64,000 bases of DNA from an uncultured Clostridia bacterium (lineage in GTDB: Bacteria > Bacillota > Clostridia > Lachnospirales > Cellulosilyticaceae), in assembly GCA_937981575.1 (NCBI GenBank), contig CALJNR010000054.1, positions 1 through 64,000 of the forward strand. Reading direction: 5' to 3'. Each line of letters begins with the position of its first letter. The first letter of the stretch is position 1. Positions 1 through 7,178 of this stretch are shown here, piece after piece. The notes under the pieces are model-generated. The model was not told the DNA's origin. It saw only the letters and a program-made list of their open reading frames with translations, and searched no databases. The position numbers and the translations under genes were made by a program.

Positions 1-2252
1 CCCTTATAAGGAAAACTATGAATATGAATAGCTGGATTGAAGTTAATTTCTATAATAGAGTATGGGCTTTGTTCATCCGTATAATCTTCAAGCATCATAT
101 CTACTCCGCAGAATTTTGCCTGGGCTGCCCTTGCTGCATCGACTGCAATATGCTTAAACTTGTCTGGAATGCTGTCTGTATAATCAATGCTGTCGCCGCC
201 TGTGCTAATATTAGAGTTCTCTCTAAGGTACACGACTTCATCCTTTTTAGGGATATAGTTAAAATCCATATTTTTTTGTTTGAGAAAGAGTGCGCAGCTT
301 GCATCTAACTGTATTTTTTCAAGCGGGGTTTTGTAGCCTTTCCCTCTGAGTTCATCTTGATTTTTAACTTCTGTAAGTTCTGTAATCGTATGCACGCCAT
401 CTCCTACTACATTAGCTGGTACGCGGTGCAGGATTCCTTCTACCTTATCTCCTATCACTAAAAACCGATATTCTTTTCCTTTTGCAAATTCTTCAACAAG
501 TACAGTATCATCGTATTTAAACCCTATTTCAAGTGCTTTTTTGATGTCATCTTTACCTGCTCCCTCCGGAAAGATGCTGATACCTGTTCCAAAGTTAGTG
601 GACTTAGGTTTCACAACAATAGACTGATTTTCATACTGTAAGGCCGCCTTATCCAAGTTATGATCTTTATTTAGCTCTATGCCCGAAGGAACACAAATGT
701 TATGTCTTTCAAGAATCTTTTTTGTCACTGTTTTATTTTCCATTATCAGCATCGTAATATAACTGTCTTTAGACGTTTTGGTAGCCTGCTTTACATATTC
801 CGTTCTCTTTCCTTTCGTTAATGCTATAAAGTTATCTGCCCTATCAAGTACATCTACCTTGATTCCTCTTTTTATTGCCTCTTTCATGAGAATCTGAGTT
901 GAAAGCTCCAAATCTTCATACCCCTCAAGCTTATAACGTTTTCTATAGGCCTCTTGTCTATATGTTTTAGCCAGCTCAATATGTGCTGTGAGGTATCCTT
1001 TCTCCTCAGCTCTTTTTGTAATTTGATAAGCATAAGTCTTTGTAACGTCTTGTGCCCTTTCAATCATTTGATCAATAAGTGCTTCCTGGTTAAGCCCTAG
1101 TATCTCATTCATTATTTTTATTTCACTAAGCACACCTAGCATCCAATCTGTTTTTTGCACTTCCCGGCCATCTTGCATCAGCACAATTTCATCTAGGCCA
1201 TGTTTAGAAATCAGCTTTTGATTAAGCAGCGCCTCTTGCTGCCAGTTGGAGTAGCATGATTCTTCTTTCGTAAGCAGATAAAGAATAAAAATATGGATGA
1301 AGTTTAAGTCTTCTAAACTAATCCCAGCTTTTTCAAAAGGATTAATATCAATACTTCTGATTTCTATATATTGAATACCTTCATTTTGTATTGAATTTAA
1401 AAGATCTTTGTTATCTTTTGCCTTTGGTCTTATTTGAGTATACAGCTCTTTGTAACTTTGAATCATATTTTCTTTGACAAAACTTTGAATGCTTTGGATA
1501 TAACTTTCAACATTACTGTATTCCGGAAACAAATCTGTATGATTTTTGTACCCGCATTCTCCATTTCTAAAAGAAACTGCACCATGATCCAAAAAGCTGT
1601 CGCTGCCGACAGGGACAAGCATCTTAGTACATTCTTTAGTATAACTTTTATGAATGATTGGGGCCGCCCCTAATAGATAGATAAGAAGCCATCTGTATCT
1701 TAAATAGTTCCTGACTACTTTCAAATACAAGCTGTCTTTAAACAACTTATAGCTGATATCCGGCTTTTGGTGCTTAAAAAGTCTTTTGAAAAGTATCTCA
1801 TCAAAAGAAAAGTTATAATGTATGCCTGATATCAGTTGTTTTTTACCCCCATACCTTTTAAATAACTTTTCCCTATACAGCCTGGCTTCCCGGCACTCAC
1901 CACAGTCGCTGTATTTCGCAATCGGGATGTCTTTATCATCTGGTATATCACAAGGCATTGACTGCGGCCATAGATACTCACCATCTATTTCCAGCACTGT
2001 AATATCATATAACGCATTCAAAAAATTATAAACTTCCTTTGTCGTTTTAAAAGCAGGGGTAATAAGTTCTACCTGACTTTCCGAAAAATCTGTTGTGATA
2101 TATGGGTTTAAAAGTTTATCTCCAAATGCTTCTGGATGATTGGTCATAGCAAGTTTTCCATCTTCATAGGTTCTAAGGGCTTCTCTTTCGACGCCAAATC
2201 TCCCGCTTAGGAGTTCTTCTTTATCAAATAGTTCTTTAATGAGATAAAGCAT
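1..2252 (-). CDS. gshF: Bifunctional glutamate-cysteine ligase/glutathione synthetase GshF (partial, 3' end cut by window)
   Basis: Reading the minus strand from ATG 2252 gives an uninterrupted frame of about 750 codons that runs off the window. It makes glutathione from glutamate, cysteine and glycine in one polypeptide. The N-terminal half resembles the gamma-glutamylcysteine ligase domain (FGVEREALR near the start, HYNFSF, IRSIDINPF). The C-terminal half is an ATP-grasp domain (VVKPKSTNFGTGISIF, VEEFAKGKEYRFLV, EINFNPAIHIHSFP). GshF proteins are about 750-780 residues, so only about 20 residues are probably missing. The ribosome binding site AAGGAG lies 7 bases before the ATG, and the start overlaps the end of the upstream MATE gene, suggesting coupled translation. 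The MarR-MATE-GshF order suggests a thiol or toxic-compound stress operon; that role is inference. Confidence 0.93.
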   Translation of the reverse strand, partial: MLYLIKELFDKEELLSGRFGVEREALRTYEDGKLAMTNHPEAFGDKLLNPYITTDFSESQVELITPAFKTTKEVYNFLNALYDITVLEIDGEYLWPQSMPCDIPDDKDIPIAKYSDCGECREARLYREKLFKRYGGKKQLISGIHYNFSFDEILFKRLFKHQKPDISYKLFKDSLYLKVVRNYLRYRWLLIYLLGAAPIIHKSYTKECTKMLVPVGSDSFLDHGAVSFRNGECGYKNHTDLFPEYSNVESYIQSIQSFVKENMIQSYKELYTQIRPKAKDNKDLLNSIQNEGIQYIEIRSIDINPFEKAGISLEDLNFIHIFILYLLTKEESCYSNWQQEALLNQKLISKHGLDEIVLMQDGREVQKTDWMLGVLSEIKIMNEILGLNQEALIDQMIERAQDVTKTYAYQITKRAEEKGYLTAHIELAKTYRQEAYRKRYKLEGYEDLELSTQILMKEAIKRGIKVDVLDRADNFIALTKGKRTEYVKQATKTSKDSYITMLIMENKTVTKKILERHNICVPSGIELNKDHNLDKAALQYENQSIVVKPKSTNFGTGISIFPEGAGKDDIKKALEIGFKYDDTVLVEEFAKGKEYRFLVIGDKVEGILHRVPANVVGDGVHTITELTEVKNQDELRGKGYKTPLEKIQLDASCALFLKQKNMDFNYIPKKDEVVYLRENSNISTGGDSIDYTDSIPDKFKHIAVDAARAAQAKFCGVDMMLEDYTDEQSPYSIIEINFNPAIHIHSFPYK

Positions 2253-3564
2253 TCTTATACTCCTTCCAAACTTTAAATTTATAAATCAAATAGGCAATCA
2301 CGCCTTTTAACATACTTGAAGCTGCAATGCTGACCCATATTCCCGTTAACCCCAAAAACGGAACGAATAGAAGTGCCATAGGAATACGAAGTATTGTGAA
2401 AGTGATACTGATTGCAGCTGGTATTTTAGGAAGCCCTAGACCTGTAAAGGTTCCATTAGATACCATCTCCATCGTGCTAAATATTTGTGTAAGCCCCACA
2501 ACTCTTAAATAACTGGCAGCAATCATAATGGTATTGTGCTCCCTGACAAAAACGCTGGCAAGCCACTCTGGAATACTTAGAAAAAAGGCTGCTGTTATGA
2601 TCGAATAAATAACACCGATCCCTAATGCTGCATTATACCCTTTATTAATGCGCAAGTACTTCTTAGCCCCATAATTCTGCCCTACAAATCCTGCTATCGC
2701 CCCATTTAGTCCGCCTATTACCATATACGTTATTGCTTCCACCTGCAGGCCGATTCGCTGAGCTGCGATTGCATCTGATCCAAACTGCGCAATAATCCTA
2801 GCCAAAATAATATTAACGAGTGTAAACAGAATACGCTGAGTAGCCATAGGGATTCCAAGCTTTATGATATCTCTTACCCTTTCATATTGAAGCCCCACAT
2901 CTCTTCTATATTTAAAAAGATTTTTTCCTTTGATATTAAAAAGTACAAACATCACTACATTTGCAATAAGTGTTGCAACCCCTGCTCCTAAAACGCCCAT
3001 TTCCAGTACATAAATAAAAATAGGATCTAAAATAATATTAAGCACGATCCCAATGGCACTGATATAAAGTGCCCCAGAATTATTTCCAAAACTGCCAAGG
3101 GCCCTAATATAAAACAGATTAAAAAATGAAAAGAATAAAATGGGGATATTAACCAGAAGATAGAGGTAAGAATCTCTTTCTACAACTGGGTTATCAAGCC
3201 TTAAAAATCCTATAAATGCTTTACCAAATACTAAAAGAACAAGACCATAAAGCACACCTAGCAAAATATTTAAAACAAGCCCTGCATTCATGTATTCTGA
3301 AGTTTCTGTTTCATTCTTTCTTCCTGCTGCGTGAGCCAGTTTGATTCCTGCTCCAATAACAACTAAGGCATTGATTGCATATCCTAGGCCCACAAAAAAG
3401 GTAGAGGACCCTATACTAGCTACAGCATCACTGCCCAGCCGCCCAACCCATATCATATCTACAAGATTATAAGTCAGCTGTAAAAACGAACTCCCCATAA
3501 TTGGAAGTGCCAGCGCTATGATAACCTTTACAATATTTCCTTCCGTTAAATCAACTTTTTTCAT
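2236..3564 (-). CDS. MATE family multidrug/cation exporter
   Basis: A 442-residue integral membrane protein with about 12 hydrophobic segments and the MATE signature near its start (IIALALPIMGSSFLQLTYNLVDMIW cut short: the PIM..S..Q..YN.VD..WVG pattern at residues 20-42). MATE proteins export drugs or metabolites using Na+ or H+ gradients across the cytoplasmic membrane. The start ATG 3564 has AAGGAG 7 bases upstream. It lies 33 bases after the MarR gene and its last codons overlap the gshF start, so the three genes form one operon. The substrate is not evident; coupling to a MarR repressor and to glutathione synthesis makes an electrophile or thiol-reactive drug plausible. Confidence 0.92.
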   Translation of the reverse strand: MKKVDLTEGNIVKVIIALALPIMGSSFLQLTYNLVDMIWVGRLGSDAVASIGSSTFFVGLGYAINALVVIGAGIKLAHAAGRKNETETSEYMNAGLVLNILLGVLYGLVLLVFGKAFIGFLRLDNPVVERDSYLYLLVNIPILFFSFFNLFYIRALGSFGNNSGALYISAIGIVLNIILDPIFIYVLEMGVLGAGVATLIANVVMFVLFNIKGKNLFKYRRDVGLQYERVRDIIKLGIPMATQRILFTLVNIILARIIAQFGSDAIAAQRIGLQVEAITYMVIGGLNGAIAGFVGQNYGAKKYLRINKGYNAALGIGVIYSIITAAFFLSIPEWLASVFVREHNTIMIAASYLRVVGLTQIFSTMEMVSNGTFTGLGLPKIPAAISITFTILRIPMALLFVPFLGLTGIWVSIAASSMLKGVIAYLIYKFKVWKEYKNALSH

Positions 3565-3597
3565 TACGCTTCTCCTTGCTGCCGTAAATGCTCTGGT

Positions 3598-4038
3598 CTA
3601 CTGCTCTTTACATTTCTGAAGTGCTTCTATAAATAAGTGCAAACTTTCAATAACTTGTTCTCGTTTATCCTTCGGAATAGATTCAAAAACTTTGCTATAG
3701 TAGCTAGTATCTCTCTCTTCTATAGATTGATACAATAGTTTGCCCTTATCTGTTAGTGATAAACTCACATATCGCCTGTCTAGAGCGTTAGTAATACGAT
3801 CTACAAGCCCTGCTTCAACCATTCTGTTTATCGTGCGGCTCAAAGTACTCGAATCTACTCCTATAAATTCTGCCAAGTGACAAATACACGTTTCTTCTGC
3901 CTTTACAAGTTCCGCAAGGATCTGCCACTGCGCAAGACTGATGCCGCAGCAGCCGCATTCTTCCTTAAGCCTCCAGTTCATATTAAGCTCCATTTGCTCC
4001 GCTTTTTCCTTTAGTGCTTTGATTTTCTCCTCTTTCAT
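3598..4038 (-). CDS. MarR family transcriptional regulator, cysteine-rich
   Basis: A 146-residue winged-helix protein: helix region HLAEFIGVDSSTLSRTINRM, wing VDRITNALDRRYVSLSLTDKG, and a C-terminal dimerisation helix. It has a notable cysteine cluster, EECGCCGIS at residues 27-35, plus ETCIC about 20 residues later, which may sense redox state, metals or electrophiles. MarR proteins usually repress their own operon. The perfect palindrome ATGTATTATACAT at 4104-4116, between the -10 box and the gene, is a fitting operator. First gene of the MarR-MATE-gshF operon. The start ATG 4038 is preceded by GGGAGG at about 10 bases. Confidence 0.92.
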   Translation of the reverse strand: MKEEKIKALKEKAEQMELNMNWRLKEECGCCGISLAQWQILAELVKAEETCICHLAEFIGVDSSTLSRTINRMVEAGLVDRITNALDRRYVSLSLTDKGKLLYQSIEERDTSYYSKVFESIPKDKREQVIESLHLFIEALQKCKEQ

Positions 4039-4103
4039 CGCGCAGCCTGCCTCCCTTCCTAACGATGCTGTTCATTTTTCATGAGTTTACTTTCTAGTAT
4101 TAA

Positions 4104-4146
4104 ATGTATTATACATCTATTGTATCATGCAGGATTATTTTGTCAA
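4104..4146 (-). promoter_or_regulatory. Promoter and candidate MarR operator for the marR-MATE-gshF operon
   Basis: On the minus strand, TTGACA (plus positions 4141-4146) and TACAAT (4119-4124) are separated by 16 bases, a good sigma-A promoter. A perfect 13-base inverted repeat ATGTAT-T-ATACAT (4104-4116) lies 2 bases downstream of the -10 box, over the expected transcription start. A MarR dimer bound there would block initiation. The promoter is clear; the operator assignment is inference. Confidence 0.7.
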
Positions 4147-4257
4147 TATTATATAATAAATTTAATAGTCCGCTGAAACAAAGAAATCTTCTGTTTCATA
4201 CCAAAATAAGATAGATTCTAAACTAATTAAGTATAAAATATACTTAATAATTAAGCC

Positions 4258-4286
4258 TTGAACCTGGCTTCATTTAATTGTATAAT
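4258..4286 (+). promoter_or_regulatory. Sigma-A-like promoter of the tRNA pair
   Basis: TTGAAC (4258-4263), a 17-base spacer and a consensus TATAAT (4281-4286), ending 27 bases before the first tRNA. A terminator follows the second tRNA, so both are probably made from this promoter. Confidence 0.75.
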
Positions 4287-4313
4287 TTAAGAGACCTAGA
4301 TATTAAGTCTTGT

Positions 4314-4385
4314 GGGGGTATAGCGCAGCGGGAGCGCACTTGACTGGCAGTCAAGGGGCCGAGGGTTCAAATCCCTCTATCTCCA
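4314..4385 (+). tRNA. tRNA-Ala (anticodon GGC)
   Basis: A complete 72-base cloverleaf: acceptor GGGGGTA/TATCTCC with discriminator A and no encoded CCA, D stem GCGC/GCGC, anticodon stem CTTGA/TCAAG with loop CTGGCAG (anticodon GGC), and T arm GAGGG-TTCAAAT-CCCTC. The third acceptor pair is G3:U70, the alanine identity element, which supports the anticodon call. The D-arm sequence is atypical (GCGC where most have GCTC). Confidence 0.95.
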
Positions 4386-4497
4386 TCTTAAAATCCAGTT
4401 AATTATTGAAATGACTATGACACTATGCTATGATTATAAATGTATTTGAAGCTAGAATCTTCCCTCATATTGTTCTATATTCTATTTTTAATATTAA

Positions 4498-4570
4498 TGG
4501 GATGTGGCTCAGGTGGTAGAGCGCTTGTCTGGGGGGCAAGAGGCCGAGGGTTCGAGTCCCTTCATTCCAA
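4498..4570 (+). tRNA. tRNA-Pro (anticodon GGG), with an unusual U1:A72 pair
   Basis: A 73-base cloverleaf: acceptor TGGGATG/CATTCCA with discriminator A, D stem GCTC/GAGC, anticodon stem CTTGT/GCAAG with loop CTGGGGG (anticodon GGG, G37 as expected for proline tRNAs), and T arm GAGGG-TTCGAGT-CCCTT. No CCA is encoded. The variable loop and T arm nearly match the preceding tRNA-Ala, so the two may share ancestry. A U1:A72 end is unusual for a bacterial tRNA-Pro, which normally has C1:G72, so efficient prolylation is not certain. Confidence 0.85.
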
Positions 4571-4576
4571 GTAAAA

Positions 4577-4632
4577 CAAAAAAGCTATAAACTCTCAGAA
4601 ATATTGATTTCTTAGGGCTTATAGCTTTTTTC
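4577..4632 (+). terminator. Intrinsic terminator after the tRNA pair
   Basis: Inverted repeat AAAGCTATAA (4581-4590) / TTATAGCTTT (4619-4628) followed by a T run to 4631, starting just after tRNA-Pro. Confidence 0.8.
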
Positions 4633-4773
4633 CATCCCATCTTTTTTACTATTTCCTCTATTTCTTCATTATAAAATAAGGCCATAATCATCATGGTTTC
4701 CAAATAAAAGTAATATAAGACAATCTTCAATTATGCAACCCTCATTTCCCCAAAATCATCAGATGAAACAAAA

Positions 4774-6939
4774 TTATACTAGTGGACTGATCTCTCCCTC
4801 ACAGAACAAGTTGAGCCTGTGTAGAGCTCTTGTACATGCAATGTATAAAAGCTTTTTATCATTTTTAGTGTTATAATTCTGAGTATCAGCATCGCATATT
4901 AAGACAGCGTCGAATTCAAGACCTTTCGACATATATACAGGTATAATAAATACGCCCTGTAAGGTAGCTATGCTGTCATTTGTTATTAACTTCATATCAA
5001 TCCTGTCTTTTAAACGTTTAAAAAGCGAAAGTGCATTTTTTTCAGTTTTACAGATTAATCCGATTGAATGGTATCCCTTTTCTAGACATGATTTAGTTTC
5101 TGAAATAATCATATCATCAAGACCTACTTGATCGATAGCTGCATATGTTTTCGGTTCATCTCCTTTTCGACTGAAGCTTTTTATTTCCAAATTTTTTTCA
5201 ATAAGTTTCGTGCTATAAGTTAAAATTTCATTGGTACAGCGAAAACTTTTATCCATAGTAATAAGGGAATATTTTTTCTTATTTAAAATTTTTCTAATTT
5301 GTTCGTAGAGAGCCAAATCCTCTTGTTTTCCAAGGGTTTGATTGATATCTCCTAAAATCGTGTATTTAGCATTTGGAAATAGTAAATTGAATATTTCATA
5401 ATGCAGAGGGTAATAATCCTGCGCTTCATCAATGACGACTTGTTTTATGTTTTTATATTCATTTGTTCCATTTAATTTTAAGGTTAAAAAAGCAATAACT
5501 GCGGCATCGTCATAGTATAGCAAATCGGAATATAGATTTTCCTGCGTAAAGGTTAAAATAGCATCAATGCAATCCGGGAGCTCTAACTCTTTAGCTAAGC
5601 AATAAAAATATTCTTTATCGCTTAACAGCTTTCTATAAAGCCTGTGAGCATTAAGCTCGGTGAATTTCTGTATATCTTTTTTTACTATATACTCTTCTGA
5701 TTTATTGATATGTCCATCGTGTGACTCACGCATTAATTCTAAAATAAAATCCTCTAGTTGCTTTAATTGGAGTGCTAAAGGCGTACTTTTTCTTCCCGAT
5801 AATATTTTGTCTTTTAATATTTCTTTGCTTACAATACACTTCCCAGCATAATAAACATCCTCAAAATCTATCCACTTGTATGGCAAATCATAAATAAACC
5901 GATTGATTATGTCTAAAAACTGGTGTGAGGTTTTGAACTCTATACTGCTTTTTATAAGCTCCGGGTACCCGGGGCTTGTGATTAGGTTTTCTAAAAATTG
6001 ATTTTTAGTTTGTACTTGTTCATTTTGTAATATTTTAACTAGTATTTCTTCAAATACCATAGAAATAACATTATCTTCTCCAAGTTCTGGTAACACATTA
6101 GAAATATACTGTTCAAATAAAGCGTTTGGTGAAATAATAACTATATTATTAGCAGACAGCCCGGGCGATAGCCCTTGATACATGAAATATGCCGCTCTAT
6201 GAAGGGCAATGGAGGTTTTCCCGCTTCCCGCCACTCCCTGCACCATCATTAATTCATTTTCCATATCTCTTATCACAATATCTTGTTCTTTCTGTATCGT
6301 TTCTACGATCGTTTTCATTTTTGAAGAAGTATTTTGAGACAGTAATTTTCTTAAAAATTCATCTACAATTTGAACATCTGAATCAAAAAAATACTCCAGT
6401 ATGCCTTCATTGATTTCATATTGACGTTTTAAATTAACCTCCCCTGTTATCTTTCCATAAGGCGCTTCATAAAACGCCGGCCCCATTACAAAACGGTAAA
6501 AAACACTTGCTATTGGTGATCTCCAGTCATAAACATACATTTCATATGAATCTTCTTTCATTAAGGAAGAACGTCCGATATATACTTTCTCAAATACATC
6601 TTCATCATCAAATTTAAAATCAATGCGCGCAAAATAAGGGGATTTAATTAACTGTTCTAGCTGCAAAATTTTGTTTTCTGTGGCTTCATAGTCCGTGATT
6701 TTATTAATAACCGGATTTACATATTGGCTTAATGCCGCAAGGGCTTCGAAGCCTTCGCTAGTCCAGAGTCCTGATATAGAGTGGGACGTATTTTCACGCA
6801 GCTCCTTTTTGGCAGAAATAATCGCTGACTTATTCTCTTCGTTGCACGCTCTTGCTTCATTCAGCTGGCTTTTCGCTAAAGATATGGTTTGCTCTAATCT
6901 TTGATTTTCAACTTCTAGTTCATACTGATTATTTTCCAT
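4774..6939 (-). CDS. helD: HelD-like UvrD/Rep family ATPase (RNA polymerase recycling factor)
   Basis: About 721 residues. A charged N-terminal coiled coil (residues 1-50) precedes an SF1 helicase core with Walker A GVAGSGKTS near residue 237, Walker B VIDEAQDYYPLH, and late motifs MDKSFRCTNEI and MSKGLEFDAVLI. The long N-terminal arm is typical of HelD, which enters the RNA polymerase secondary channel and releases stalled polymerase from DNA using ATP. I prefer ATG 6939 over GTG 6951, because GAGGGG lies directly before the GTG but about 11 bases from the ATG. No operon partners: tRNAs on one side and a terminator region on the other. A generic UvrD-like helicase is the alternative. Confidence 0.88.
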   Translation of the reverse strand: MENNQYELEVENQRLEQTISLAKSQLNEARACNEENKSAIISAKKELRENTSHSISGLWTSEGFEALAALSQYVNPVINKITDYEATENKILQLEQLIKSPYFARIDFKFDDEDVFEKVYIGRSSLMKEDSYEMYVYDWRSPIASVFYRFVMGPAFYEAPYGKITGEVNLKRQYEINEGILEYFFDSDVQIVDEFLRKLLSQNTSSKMKTIVETIQKEQDIVIRDMENELMMVQGVAGSGKTSIALHRAAYFMYQGLSPGLSANNIVIISPNALFEQYISNVLPELGEDNVISMVFEEILVKILQNEQVQTKNQFLENLITSPGYPELIKSSIEFKTSHQFLDIINRFIYDLPYKWIDFEDVYYAGKCIVSKEILKDKILSGRKSTPLALQLKQLEDFILELMRESHDGHINKSEEYIVKKDIQKFTELNAHRLYRKLLSDKEYFYCLAKELELPDCIDAILTFTQENLYSDLLYYDDAAVIAFLTLKLNGTNEYKNIKQVVIDEAQDYYPLHYEIFNLLFPNAKYTILGDINQTLGKQEDLALYEQIRKILNKKKYSLITMDKSFRCTNEILTYSTKLIEKNLEIKSFSRKGDEPKTYAAIDQVGLDDMIISETKSCLEKGYHSIGLICKTEKNALSLFKRLKDRIDMKLITNDSIATLQGVFIIPVYMSKGLEFDAVLICDADTQNYNTKNDKKLLYIACTRALHRLNLFCEGEISPLV

Positions 6940-7034
6940 TACGCAAATCACCCCTCATTTAGAATCGGCGGAAAATCTATCTCCAAAACCGTTATTTCAA
7001 TAAGTCTAGCACGACCCAAATCCAAAAAACAGTC

Positions 7035-7120
7035 TTTTTGTTGTTCATTCAGTGTGTTATAATTAAGGTGGAAAGAAAGTTTAACGACACCTACGAGTTT
7101 GTAAACTCGTATTTTTTTAT
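7035..7120 (+). ncRNA. Candidate short plus-strand RNA with its own promoter and terminator
   Basis: TTTTTG (7035-7040), a 17-base spacer and TATAAT (7058-7063) are followed 29 bases later by a perfect hairpin, TACGAGTTT-GT-AAACTCGTA (7092-7111), with seven T residues. This would give a transcript of about 50 bases beginning near 7070. No convincing reading frame is present, although an SD-like AAGGTGG lies at its start. Small-RNA status is inferred from promoter and terminator geometry only. Confidence 0.35.
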
Positions 7121-7125
7121 GTTTC

Positions 7126-7178
7126 AAGGGGCTGTTACATAACTGCTTAATCAGTTATGCAACAGCCCCTTGTTTTTT
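7126..7178 (+). terminator. Strong hairpin terminator at the end of the giant secreted-protein gene
   Basis: A 20-base near-perfect inverted repeat starting AAGGGGCTGTT (7126-7145) and ending AACAGCCCCTT (7152-7171), followed on the plus strand by GTTTTTT. The T run contains the stop codon of the minus-strand gene. On the minus strand no U run follows directly, so it is best as a plus-strand terminator or a 3'-protective hairpin. Confidence 0.6.

Noticed and set aside
18-308. A 96-codon plus-strand frame at the window start
   Set aside because: Antisense to the conserved ATP-grasp domain of GshF.
4509-4730. A 73-codon minus-strand frame ending in GLEPSASCPPDKRSTT
   Set aside because: Its C-terminal part is the reverse complement of the tRNA-Pro gene, a well-known spurious translation.
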